A stretch of DNA of 64,000 bases. Origin: Bradysia coprophila. Taxonomy: Eukaryota; Arthropoda; Insecta; Diptera; Sciaridae. The stretch spans positions 1,150,051 through 1,214,050 of the forward strand of contig NW_023503296.1 of assembly GCF_014529535.1 (NCBI RefSeq), read 5' to 3'. Positions within the stretch are counted from its first letter, which is position 1. Each line of letters starts with the position of its first letter. Positions 12,902 to 25,100 of this stretch are shown here, piece by piece. The notes beneath the pieces are model-generated. The model saw nothing but the letters and a program-made list of their open reading frames with translations, searched no databases and was not told where the DNA came from. The translations under genes and the position numbers were made by a program.

Positions 12902-14817
12902 ACCTTGTTAAAGTAGTCGTCAAAAGTAGTCGCCAAAAAATTATCGATGGACAACCCTGCAATTACTTAAGGTTACAGTCAAAAACACGGAAAATTACAG
13001 CCAAAATGGTTTTTGGCGGTAACTTTTGGCTTTTTGGCGGTAAAGTTACAGCCAAAATCAGAAAATATCTTCCCTATATAGAGACGATACAATTGGTTTT
13101 TGGCAGTAACTCTTGGTTTTTGGCAGTAACTATTGGTTTTTGGCAGTAACTTTGCTGTTTTGGCGGTAAAGTTACAGCCAAAAAATAGTTTTTGTAAAAT
13201 ATCTTCTCTATATAGGAACGATGAAATTGGTTTTTGGCGGTAACTTTTAGTTTTTGGCGGTAACTTTACTTTTTTGGCGGTAACTTTGGCTTTTTGGCGG
13301 TAAAGTTACAGCCAAAAAATAGTTTTTGTAAAATATCTTCTCTATATAGGGACGATGAAACTGGTTTTTGGCAGTAACTTTTAGTTTTTGGCGGTAACTT
13401 TACTTTTTTGGCGGTAACTTTGGCTTTTCGGCGGTAAAGTTACTGCCAAAAACAGTTTTTAGAAATCGATAATAATATTTCTGTGTATAAAACTTATAAA
13501 AAAGGAGATATAAAAGGAGATACAAAAATGTGATATGGAGATATGAGACTCTAAAATGGAGATAAGTTCCATAGAAAATTGAAGATAATAAAATGAGTTT
13601 TGCATATAAGTAATGTAACTAGATAAGGAAATAATAAGTGTATGGAATGGAGATAAAACAAATTAAAAAGTTGAGATAATAATTTCAGAAAATAAGATCA
13701 CATCAGATATTGAAAATTTCAAATCGGAGACCTCAAATGACGATAAAAATAAATAAAAACTGAGATAAAGAATTTAGAAAAGGAGATGATTGGGAGTAAT
13801 GTTTGATCTACTGAATTCATCTTTCTACACATTGTAAGTGTGAAGTGTTTCGTGGAATGTTTTAGCAGAACTCAAGATTTTGTTGAGTTGAGATTGAGAT
13901 CTCAAGATATTCTTACTAACGTTCCTCTCGGGGTAGAAGCGTCTTGTTGGTTCCTAGGGCATTCATCCTTTCACGAAATGTAAAGTGAAGGAGTTTAGTT
14001 CGTCCCTATAGAATTCATTTTTTACGAAATGAATACCAATTTTTGCACATAGAAAGCGTTTTAACATGCCGAGCGATCCGGCCCATTGCCCCGAAGCGAA
14101 GCGGAGGGCCGCAATGCGAGCCGGGCGCCGGAACGGTGTCGGTAACTTAGGAGTTAATTTTTTTTTCTCGCATCGTCTAATAATTAGTCTGTGTCATTTT
14201 TTTGCCGTCTATAATTTGGTTCTGTAAATTTAAATTTTATATAACATTACTTATATGCAAAACTCATTTTATTATCTTCAATTTTCTATGGAACTTATCT
14301 CCATTTTAGAGTCTCATATCTCCATATCACATTTTTGTATCTCCTTTTATATCTCCTTTTTTATAAGTTTTATACACAGAAATATTATTATCGATTTCTA
14401 AAAACTGTTTTTGGCAGTAACTTTACCGCCAAAAAGCCAAAGTTACCGCCAAAAAGCCAAAGTTACAGCCAAAAAGCCAAAGTTACCACCAAAAAAGTAA
14501 AGTTACCGCCAAAAACCAATTTCATCGTCCCTATATAGAGAAGATATTTTACAAAAACTATTTTTTGGCTGTAACTTTACCGCCAAAAAGAGGAAAATTA
14601 CCGCCAAAACAGCAAAGTTACTGCCAAAAAAAATTTCATCGTCTCTATATAGGGAAAATATTTTCTAAAAACTGTTTTTGGCTGTAACTTTACCGCCGAA
14701 AAGCCAAAGTTACCGCCAAAAACCATTTTGGCTGTAGTTTTCCGTGTTTTTGACTGTAACCTTAAATAATTGCAGGGTTGTCCATCGATATTTTTTTGGC
14801 GACTACTTTAACAAGGT
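12902..14817. mobile_element. Foldback-type element with long subrepeat-built inverted arms
   Basis: The left arm (12902-13619) and right arm (14245-14817) are inverted copies. Both start from the outside with ACCTTGTTAAAGTAGTCG, continue through the motif ATCGATGGACAACCCTGC, then a block of tandem 14-20 bp subrepeats of the type TTTTTGGCGGTAAC, then AATCGATAATAATATTTCTG and a GGAGATA-rich stretch. The 625-bp middle (13620-14244) holds a GC-rich hairpin-prone segment near 14085-14150 and no transposase. This architecture is that of Foldback-like DNA elements (long inverted repeats made of internal short repeats). No clear target-site duplication was found. It lies inside the second duplication unit. 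Confidence 0.8.
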
Positions 14818-14903
14818 GTTTTAATTCATAAAATGAAAACAAGTCGTCTATCTTTACAAAAGAAACAAATTGGCTACTGTGGTTTCATCAGCCTCAATAG
14901 TCA

Positions 14904-15289
14904 TTTTTATGCCAAATACTGCGAAAGTTTGTATTTTCGGTCCTCAAATGGTGACCGAAAGAAAAAAAAATCCGGCCTTGGGCCGAAAGTAATTGTCACT
15001 GTCATCATTTTACTTTCGCCCCGTGGGCTTGCGTATTTGCGGGCCGAAAGTAAATGTCACTGTCATCATTTTACTTTCGGTCCTCATATGTCTCGAAAAC
15101 ACATGTTCACTTGATTGAAAGTACGCATTGAGTGTAGTGTTGTGTTGACGATAGCCCCCTGGACCCCCGCACTTTTCGGCATTTTGGTGTTTCTACAGCA
15201 AATTTTGTTGACAACTCAACAGTTTCATTAAAATTATGTTTTGTTTCGGACCGAAAATACAAATCTTCCGCAGTATTTGGCATAAAAAA
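14904..15289. mobile_element. Inverted-repeat element with internal 58-bp tandem block
   Basis: Arms 14904-14943 and 15248-15289 are inverted (both contain GCCAAATACTGCG and TTTGTATTTTCGG in opposite senses). Inside, a block GGCCGAAAGTAA followed by TGTCACTGTCATCATTTTAC is tandemly repeated at about 14981 and 15040. Short open frames here are not conserved proteins. Confidence 0.6.
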
Positions 15290-15415
15290 TAGTATGCATC
15301 ACTCGGGGCAAAAGTAAAAAAATTCAAATCGTGTGATTGCCGCCCTTGCCTGCGGCGCGGGCTGCAAACTTCACACGTTTGAATTTTTTTTACTTTCGCC
15401 CCTTGTTATGCAAAA
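15287..15415. mobile_element. Second copy of the GC-centred foldback family
   Basis: Arms 15305-15336 (GGGGCAAAAGTAAAAAAATT) and 15371-15402 flank a centre with GCCCTTGCCTGCGGCGCGGG, the reverse complement of the centre at 12420-12440. Outer bases extend the pairing (AATAGTATGCAT against GCAAAATACTATT). Confidence 0.6.
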
Positions 15416-15424
15416 TACTATTGT

Positions 15425-15532
15425 GTACCTGATTTGCACGATTGATTTTAGGCAATTTCGCGGATTGTAAGCCGAACGGAGTGAGGCTTACAAGCGAAAG
15501 TGCCTAAAATTAATCGTCCAAAGCAGGTGCAC
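15425..15532. repeat. Near-perfect palindrome, 48-bp arms
   Basis: Arms 15425-15473 and 15485-15532 pair around GAACGGAGTGA (left arm includes GATTGATTTTAGGCAATTTC, right arm GCCTAAAATTAATCGTC). A further short palindrome follows at 15540-15612 (GCAAAGGGCCGAAAA against TTTTGGCCCGAAGC). Together with its neighbours this makes 14.9-15.6 kb a run of adjoining palindromes. Confidence 0.65.
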
Positions 15533-16011
15533 ATGTGAGTTTTTATGCAAAGGGCCGAAAACTCGAGGAAAAATCAAAAATTACCCTCATTTTTGGCCCG
15601 AAGCATAAAAAATACTTGCTATACTACAATTTGATTCAGATCTGTATGCAACATTCGTTCTATGTTTCACTACATTTTTTTAATTGAAGTATTCAATCAA
15701 TTAATCGCAGGATACCATTGTGGGTACCACAATGCCAAAGCATTTTCAAGAAATGCGACAAAAATCTATATCATTTGTGTAAAACTATTATCATTTATCA
15801 ATATTCTGTAACATATTAAAAAAATTGAAATTATTTTTCGTTCTGGATTATAATATTAAAGGATTTTCTAAACTTGCGGTAGATTCATGAAATTTAAAAA
15901 AAACGAAACATTTTTTCCACTACAGTCCACGACATCTCAATTGTCTCTCATCTTATGATTTCCACGTTTTCAATGAATCCCACACAGCTCACATACTGTA
16001 TCAGTACGATC

Positions 16012-16265
16012 CAGGGCCTATTTTAAGGAATTTAATTTCCAAAAATTTCACAAATTTCACAAAAATTCTTAAAATTTCCAAATTTTGTTTTCTGTTAGAT
16101 CTCATTCCGAAGTAATCAGTTAAGCTCAAAGACATGAAAAACGACTAAAAAGGCAGTAAAAACAACATTTACGATGCAATCTGTTGTGTTTTTAGATGAA
16201 GTGACGAAAAGTGATGGAAACATTTGAGAATTTTGGGAAATTTAATTTCCTTAAAATAGGCCCTG
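16012..16265. mobile_element. MITE with CAGGGCC terminal inverted repeats
   Basis: About 254 bp bounded by inverted repeats of roughly 30 bp beginning CAGGGCCTATTTTAAGGAA and ending with the inverse (TCCTTAAAATAGGCCCTG). The CAGGG start resembles hAT-family ends, but I cannot see a convincing 8-bp target duplication. No coding capacity. Between 15613 and 16011 I see nothing recognisable. Confidence 0.7.
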
Positions 16266-16770
16266 GATGATCCGCCAAATCAGATTCTCGATGCCAAGAT
16301 AAACTGGAGAAAAACCGCTCCATAAAACATAAGACAAAACTTAAAAATTTCTGTTTCGTATGCGTTTCTGATAACTCAAAATATATAAATTTTCTAACAT
16401 TGCCGTAGCGTAAATATAAAGACTAAAGGCCAAAAATATTTATATTTACTCATCGAATGAGTGGAAGATTGTTCCCCAAAATTGATTATACACAAAATTT
16501 AGAGTAAATAAAGGCAAAATTGCACAAAAAATAGATTGAAACTTGCAAAAAGCTAAATAAATATCTGTTGACAAATGCCCAATGATACCAAGGATGCGGA
16601 TCTCAAAACGGTAGATCATCATTTTGGTAGATTTTGGAGACAATTGAGATGTCGTGTGCTGGAGCTTCTATGTTAGTTTTGACTCTGGTTTTAAACTGGA
16701 ATTTAATCACTGTAACTTCTTCTTTTTTTGCAGGACTCATTTTTTGCTTTTCTTACCAAAAACCATTACT

Positions 16771-18148
16771 ATGGACACATTCCAGAAGAACCCTTTCAGA
16801 TCCAAATGGGGTATGGTACTGAGTAGAGTTTGTCAGATTAATTCTTGGGAACAGAAGGCCCGTGAATGTTGGACAACAGACAATGGATGTTGGCATTTAA
16901 TGGACAACGCAGGATTACGAGCCTTGGAGGACACGTTTAGAGCATTAAGCAAAATGGCGAAAGGTGCAGAACGGGAGAGCTTAATTGAGGCGAACGTACT
17001 CGATTTCATTAAAAACATTTTGGCCTGGCCGTCAGCAGAACAAAAACATTATCAAATAATGTCATCTGCTTGGCAATTGTTGTTCGAGTTGGTCTATGAT
17101 AGCCCCAATCACGTTCTTATCTGGATCGAATTCAACAAAATTTTGATCAATCAACTCCGGCAAAACGTTATTGATAACGACACATGTTGTCACATTGTTT
17201 ACAGTATTTACGCGATAGCCGGTATTGCTCAACATGAAGGACTGAATATATTCAAAATTCTACTCAACAATTTCGATCAAAAGAAACAAAATGGACGTCT
17301 GAAGCAGCAAGGATTAACCATTTTCTTAGAACATTTTATGACCGACGAAAGAAGCATTAGCACCATGTATCAGCAATTGAATGATGTTGAGAAAAAATGT
17401 TTCGTTGACTTCATTGTTGACTGCAATACTGAACACACCGTTGATGGCAGAAAAGATTACTGCGTTTCATCGGAACTATTAAACTGCATTTGCAATGAAT
17501 TCATTTCGAAAAATGAACTCATCACACTATCACCGAAAAACTCGAAACTTGAACTTATATTTGCATTATTCGAAGCAATTGCTTATGCAGCAACTAATGA
17601 ACGTCATCAATTACATAAATTCAGTTTTTCGTTGATTCTAAATGCTGTACATTTGTTCGACTATGTTCGTTCCAATGATGAAACTGCTGAAGAGGTCTTT
17701 GGCACCATTCAAAGAAATACTAAGCTGCCACTAAAGGAAATAATATTGTCAACGATAATTAATTTGGTTAGAGATAACGCAGACCACAAAGAGAAGGTAA
17801 GAACATCGAAAGTGTTAGAAATAAATTTGGTTCATAAAATAATTATCGTTTTCAGGCCAGAGAAGCGGGTCTAATTGAAATTCTGGTCAATTATGTATCC
17901 AGAGAGCGTTGTCGATGTAAGTGCAAAGTTTTATCTCATTTCCATGTCATTCTCGATTTCATAGAACTGTTTCTCCATCGATAGATTTGTACAAATGCAT
18001 GCTGTACACGCTCATTGAGATGTGCCAAACTTGTCCTCCTAACATGGCATTGGTGGAAGAGATCGCAAAAAACTCGTACTGGACTGGATCGGTAGCTGTT
18101 GCAGATTTTCTGTATGATATGAATTACAAGGGAAAGAAAATCTATTAA
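16771..18148 (+). CDS. ARM-like helical-repeat protein, paralogue 2 (possibly ataxin-10-like)
   Basis: Three exons, 16771-17796, 17856-17916 and 17985-18148, give 417 codons (416 aa), collinear with paralogue 1 from the residues KWGMVLSRVCQIN onward. The start ATG is the first in frame after an acceptor at 16731-16733; the short N-terminus (MDTFQKNPFRS) replaces the separately spliced N-terminus of paralogue 1. By eye the proteins are roughly two-thirds identical, but from about residue 325 on, including both introns (59 and 68 nt), the DNA is almost unchanged between copies. No signal peptide, membrane helix or catalytic motif. Family name is tentative, as for paralogue 1. Both copies are intact, so neither looks like a pseudogene. 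Confidence 0.8.
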
Positions 18149-18300
18149 GTCATACGATATATCGAGATGAACTTTTTCGTCCAATTTACTTATTTTCAAT
18201 TTTTTAGTTATAAGGGCTGATACATTCGTATATTTAGTTCATCCATCCATCCTTCGTTTATTTACTTTGTAACTATTGATATTTTTTTGTATAACTTTAA

Positions 18301-18306
18301 AATAAA
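18301..18306 (+). terminator. Polyadenylation signal AATAAA of paralogue 2
   Basis: AATAAA about 150 nt after the TAA stop at 18146-18148; another follows at about 18322. The 3' flank then keeps similarity to the paralogue 1 flank to about 18460. From 18461 to 18910 nothing is recognised. Confidence 0.45.
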
Positions 18307-18910
18307 AAGCAGCGTTAGAAATAAAATATATTATCTACAGCACTTGCATTCCACCTCATATAATGCCGACGACATCAAAGACTGAATCGACAAATTTTTT
18401 GTCAGTTTCCTATGTCATTTCGGGAGAGCTCTAAGCGACAACCTGAGAAACCTTATGATATTACTAGTAGGGTTCTCAGACGTAACTCCTTTTAAATTAC
18501 ATGTAATTGTTTGTTAACCAAAAGAATTGGAACGTTTCTTGATCGTGGCAATGGGAAATTACTGGTTGAAAGTTACTCAATTTATCGATCCAAATGCGAC
18601 TAAAAAGCGGGTATGTCTTCTGTCGAACTCTTCGTAATTTAATTATTACATCATCAGCGATGAATGGCTAAAAAGATTATTAATAAAATATGCTTTAGTC
18701 TTTTTTGATGAAATATTTGAGAATGAAAATCGAATCAAACGGATAAAACTTACAAAATGAAAATCGGTGAACAAAAATTATTTTCAATTACGTTTTCGCT
18801 GTACTTGTCAATTATTGACTAACGAACGAACTACGTTACGATGTGAAGAAAATAAAAACAAAACAATTGCGAAATGAATTCTCGTAAAAAAGTGGAAAAA
18901 ACGGGAGCTT

Positions 18911-19144
18911 TTAACTTAGTAAGCTTTTGTACGCGGCACTTATATTTTCCGTACCTCTTCTGAAATTCATAGTACTTGGTTGAGTGAGGATATGTAACGC
19001 TTCCAATACTTTACTCTTCGTGTATGTGTGTTGCATATCTAAAATTAATGCTTTTCCTCGGTCTGGAACATGACCAGTGTCGTAGAAATGATGCACGAGG
19101 GCAGTGGTACTGTCCAGATCGTTCGTATTGTTGTAGGTGGTCAA
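18911..19144 (-). pseudogene. Penelope-like retroelement, C-terminal endonuclease fragment
   Basis: A 78-codon open frame on the minus strand reads ...STTALVHHFYDTGHV... then ILDMQHTYTKSKVLEALHI and ends with a Y-x-S-L-L tail. The H-x5-GH, ILD-x5-Y-x3-KVLEALHI and final YxxLL pattern matches the end of the GIY-YIG endonuclease region of Penelope-like elements. The catalytic GIY-YIG part and the reverse transcriptase are absent: upstream coding sequence stops within a few codons, just where satellite B begins. This is a 5'-truncated, dead fragment. Recognition is from motif spacing only. Confidence 0.6.
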
Positions 19145-22100
19145 ATCGTTTTCATGTTAAAAATTTGCTTGATCTGGATCGATGCACAACTTATTGTCGA
19201 ATTTACATTTTTAACTAAATTAGCTTGTTTTAGTTAGATGAGAAATAATTCTTTAAAAATTTGCTTGATCTGGATCGATGCACAACTTATTGTCGAATTT
19301 ACATTTTCAACTAAATTAGCTTGATTTAGTAACATGAGAAATAATTCTTTAAAAATTTGCTTGATCTGGATCGATTCACAACTTATTGTCGAATTTACAT
19401 TTTCAACTAAATTAGCTTGTTTTAGTTAGATGAGAAATAATTCTTTTAAAAATTTGCTTGATCTGGATTGATGCACAACTTATTGTCGAATTTACATTTT
19501 CAACTAAATTAGCTTGATTTAGTAACATGAGAGATAATTCTTTAAAAATTTGCTTGATCTGGATCGATGCACAACTTATTGTCGAATTTACATTTTCAAC
19601 TAAATTAGCTTGATTTAGTTAGATGAGAAATAATTCTTTTAAAAATTTGCTTGATCTGGATTGATGCACAACTTATTGTCGAATTTACATTTTCAACTAA
19701 ATTAGCTTGATTTAGTTAGATGAGAAATAATAATTTAAAAATTTGCTTGATCTGGATCGATGCACAACTTATTGTCGAATTTACATTTTCAACTAAATTA
19801 GCTTGATTTAGTTAGATGAGAAATAATTCTTTAAAAATTTGCTTGATCTGGATCGATGCACAACTTATTGTCGAATTTACATTTTCAACTAAATTAGCTT
19901 GTTTTAGGTAGATGAGAAATAATTCTTTAAAAATTTGCTTGATCTGGATCGATGCACAACTTATTGTCGAATTTACATATTCAACTAAATTAGCTTGTTT
20001 TAGTTAGATGAGAAATAATTCTTTAAAAATTTGCTTGATCTGGATCGATGCACAACTTATTGTCGAATTTACATTTTCAACTAAATTAGCTTGATTTAGT
20101 AACATGAGAAATAATTCTTTAAAAATTTGCTTGATCTGGATCGATTCACAACTTATTGTCGAATTTACATTTTCAACTAAATTAGCTTGTTTTAGTTAGA
20201 TGAGAAATAATTCTTTTAAAAATTTGCTTGATCTGGATTGATGCACAACTTATTGTCGAATTTACATTTTCAACTAAATTAGCTTGATTTAGTAACATGA
20301 GAGATAATTCTTTAAAAATTTGCTTGATCTGGATCGATGCACAACTTATTGTCGAATTTACATTTTCAACTAAATTAGCTTGATTTAGTTAGATGAGAAA
20401 TAATTCTTTTAAAAATTTGCTTGATCTGGATTGATGCACAACTTATTGTCGAATTTACATTTTCAACTAAATTAGCTTGATTTAGTTAGATGAGAAATAA
20501 TAATTTAAAAACTTGCTTGATCTGGATCGATGCACAACTTATTGTCGAATTTACATTTTCAACTAAATTAGCTTGATTTAGTTAGATGAGAGATAATTCT
20601 TTAAAAATTTGCTTGATCTGGATCGATGCACAACTTATTGTCGAATTTACATATTCAACTAAATTAGCTTGTTTTAGTTAGATGAGAAATAATTCTTTAA
20701 AAATTTGCTTGATCTGGATCGATGCACAACTTATTGTCGAATTTACATTTTCAACTAAAATTTAGTTTGATTTAGTTAGATGAGAAATAATTCTTTAAAA
20801 ATTTGCTTGATCTGGATCGATTCACAACTTATAGTCGAATTTACATTTTCAACTAAACTAGCTTGTTTTAGTTAGATGAGAGATAATTCTTTAAAAATTT
20901 GCTTGATCTGGATCGATGCACAACTTATTGTCGAATTTACATATTCAACTAAATTAGCTTGTTTTAGTTAGATGAGAAATAATTCTTTAAAAATTTGCTT
21001 GATCTGGATCGATGCACAACTTATTGTCGAATTTACATTTTCAACTAAAATTTAGTTTGATTTAGTTAGATGAGAAATAATTCTTTAAAAATTTGCTTGA
21101 TCTGGATCGATTCACAACTTATAGTCGAATTTACATTTTCAACTAAATTAGCTTGATTTAGTTAGATGAGAAATAATTCTTTAAAAATTTGGTTGATCTG
21201 GATCGATGCACAACTTATTGTCGAATTTACATTTTCAACTAAATTAGCTTGATTTAGTTAGATGAGAGATAATTCTTTAAAAATTTGCTTGATCTGGATC
21301 GATGCACAACTTATTGTCGAATTTACATATTCAACTAAATTAGCTTGTTTTAGTTAGATGAGAAATAATTCTTTAAAAATTTGCTTAATCTGGATCGATG
21401 CACAACTTATTGTCGAATTTACATTTTCAACTAAACTAGCTTGTTTTAGTTAGATGAGAGATAATTCTTTAAAAATTTGCTTGATCTGGATCGATGCACA
21501 ACTTATTGTCGAATTTACATTTTCAACTAAATTAGCTTGTTTTAGTTAGATGAGAGATAATTCTTTTAAAAATTTGCTTGATCTGGATTGATGCACAACT
21601 TATTGTCGAATTTACATTTTCAACTAAACTAGCTTGTTTTAGTTAGATGAGAGATAATTCTTTAAAAATTTGCTTGATCTGGATCGATGCACAACTTATT
21701 GTCGAATTTACATTTTCAACAAAATTAGCTTGTTTTAGTTAGATGAGAAGTAATTCTTTTAAAAATTTGCTTGATCTGGATTGATGCACAACTTATTGTC
21801 GAATTTACATTTTCAACTAAATTAGCTTGATTTAGTTAGATGAGAAATAATAATTTAAAAACTTGCTTGATCTGGATCGATGCACAACTTATTGTCGAAT
21901 TTACATTTTCAACTAAATTAGCTTGATTTAGTTAGATGATAGATAATTCTTTAAAAATTTGCTTGATCTGGATCGATGCACAACTTATTGTCGAATTTAC
22001 ATATTCAACTAAATTAGCTTGTTTTAGTTAGATGAGAAATAATTCTTTAAAAATTTGCTTGATCTGGATCGATGCACAACTTATTGTCGAATTTACATTT

Positions 22101-25100
22101 TCAACTAAAATTTAGTTTGATTTAGTTAGATGAGAAATAATTCTTTAAAAATTTGCTTGATCTGGATCGATTCACAACTTATAGTCGAATTTACATTTTC
22201 AACTAAACTAGCTTGTTTTAGTTAGATGAGAGATAATTCTTTAAAAATTTGCTTGATCTGGATCGATGCACAACTTATTGTCGAATTTACATTTTCAACT
22301 AAATTAGCTTGTTTTAGTTAGATGAGAGATAATTCTTTAAAAATTTGCTTGATCTGGATCGATTCACAACTTATTGTCGAATTTACATTTTCAACTAAAT
22401 TAGCTTGTTTTAGGTAGATGAGAAATAATTCTTTAAAAATTTGCTTGATCTGGATCGATGCACAACTTATTGTCGAATTTACATTTTCAACTAAATTAGC
22501 TTGTTTTAGTTAGATGAGAGATAATTCTTTAAAAATTTGCTTGATCTGGATCGATTCACAACTTATTGTCGAATTTACATTTTCAACTAAATTAGCTTGT
22601 TTTAGGTAGATGAGAAATAATTCTTTAAAAATTTGCTTGATCTGGATCGATGCACAACTTATTGTCGAATTTACATATTCAACTAAATTAGCTTGTTTTA
22701 GTTAGATGAGAAATAATTCTTTAAAAATTTGCTTGATCTGGATCGATGCACAACTTATTGTCGAATTTACATTTTCAACTAAAATTTAGTTTGATTTAGT
22801 TAGATGAGAAATAATTCTTTAAAAATTTGCTTGATCTGGATCGATTCACAACTTATAGTCGAATTTACATTTTCAACTAAACTAGCTTGTTTTAGTTAGA
22901 TGAGAGATAATTCTTTAAAAATTTGCTTGATCTGGATCGATGCACAACTTATTGTCGAATTTACATTTTCAACTAAATTAGCTTGTTTTAGTTAGATGAG
23001 AGATAATTCTTTAAAAATTTGCTTGATCTGGATCGATGCACAACTTATTGTCGAATTTACATTTTCAACTAAATTAGCTTGTTTTAGTTAGATGAGAAAT
23101 AATTCTTTAAAAATTTGCTTGATCTGGATCGATGCACAACTTATTGTCGAATTTACATTTTCAACTAAATTAGCTTGATTTAGTTAGATGAGAGATAATT
23201 CTTTAAAAATTTGCTTGATCTGGATCGATGCACAACTTATTGTCGAATTTACATATTCAACTAAATTAGCTTGTTTTAGTTAGATGAGAAATAATTCTTT
23301 AAAAATTTGCTTGATCTGGATCGATGCACAACTTATTGTCGAATTTACATTTTCAACTAAATTAGCTTGTTTTAGTTAGATGAGAGATAATTCTTTAAAA
23401 ATTTGCTTGATCTGGATCGATTCACAACTTATTGTCGAATTTACATTTTCAACTAAATTAGCTTGTTTTAGTTAGATGAGAAATAATTCTTTAAAAATTT
23501 GCTTGATCTGGATCGATGCACAACTTATTGTCGAATTTACATTTTCAACTAAATTAGCTTGTTTTAGTTAGATGAGAGATAATTCTTTAAAAATTTGCTT
23601 GATCTGGATCGATTCACAACTTATTGTCGAATTTACATTTTCAACTAAATTAGCTTGTTTTAGTTAGATGAGAAATAATTCTTTAAAAATTTGCTTGATC
23701 TGGATCGATGCACAACTTATTGTCGAATTTACATTTTCAACTAAATTAGCTTGTTTTAGTTAGATGAGAGATAATTCTTTAAAAATTTGCTTGATCTGGA
23801 TCGATTCACAACTTATTGTCGAATTTACATTTTCAACTAAATTGGCTTGTTTTAGTTAGATGAGAAATAATTCTTTAAAAATTTGCTTGATCTGGATCGA
23901 TGCACAACTTATTGTCGAATTTAAATTTTCAACTAAATTAGCTTGTTTTAGTTAGATGAGAAATAATTCTTTAAAAATTTGCTTGATCTGGATCGATGCA
24001 CAACTTATTGTCGAATTTACATTTTCAACTAAATTAGCTTGTTTTAGTTAGATGAGAAATAATTCTTTAAAAATTTGCTTGATCTGGATCGATGCACAAC
24101 TTATTGTCGAATTTACATTTTCAACTAAATTAGCTTGTTTTAGTTAGATGAGAGATAATTCTTTAAAAATTTGCTTGATCTGGATCCATGCACAACTTAT
24201 AGTCGAATTTAAATTTTCAACTAAATTAGCTTGTTTCAGTTAGATGAGAGATAATTCTTTAAAAATTTGCTTGATCTGGATCGATGCACAACTTATTGTC
24301 GAATTTACATTTTCAACTAAATTGGCTTGTTTTAGTTAGATGAGAAATAATTCTTTAAAAATTTGCTTGATCTGGATCGATGCACAACTTATTGTCGAAT
24401 TTACATTTTCAACTAAATTGGCTTGTTTTAGTTAGATGAGAAATAATTCTTTAAAAATTTGCTTGATCTGGATCGATTCACAACTTATTGTCGAATTTAC
24501 ATTTTCAACTAAATTAGCTTGTTTTAGTTAGACGAGAGATAATTCTTTAAAAATTTGCTTGATCTGGATCGATTCACAACTTATTGTCGAATTTACATTT
24601 TCAACTAAATTAGCTTGTTTTAGGTAGATGAGAGATAATTCTTTAAAAATTTGCTTGATCTGGATCGATGCACAACTTATTGTCGAATTTACATTTTCAA
24701 CTAAATTAGCTTGATTTAGTAACATGAGAGATAATTCTTTAAAAATTTGCTTGATCTGGATCGATGCACAACTTATTGTCGAATTTACATTTTCAACTAA
24801 AGTTGCTTATTTTAGTTAGATGAGAGATAATTCTTTAAAAATTTGCTTGATCTGGATCGATGCACAACTTATTGTCGAATTTACATTTTCAACTAAATTA
24901 GCTTGTTTTAGTTAGATGAGAGATAATTCTTTAAAAATTTGCTTGATCTGGATCGATGCACAACTTATTGTCGAATTTACATTTTCAACTAAATTAGCTT
25001 GTTTTAGTTAGATGAGAGATAATTCTTTAAAAATTTGCTTGATCTGGATCGATGCACAACTTATTGTCGAATTTACATTTTCAACTAAATTAGCTTGTTT

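Noticed and set aside
14335..14538. 67-codon frame ending in repeated PPKSQSY-like units
   Set aside because: It reads the subrepeats of the foldback arm and is not a protein.
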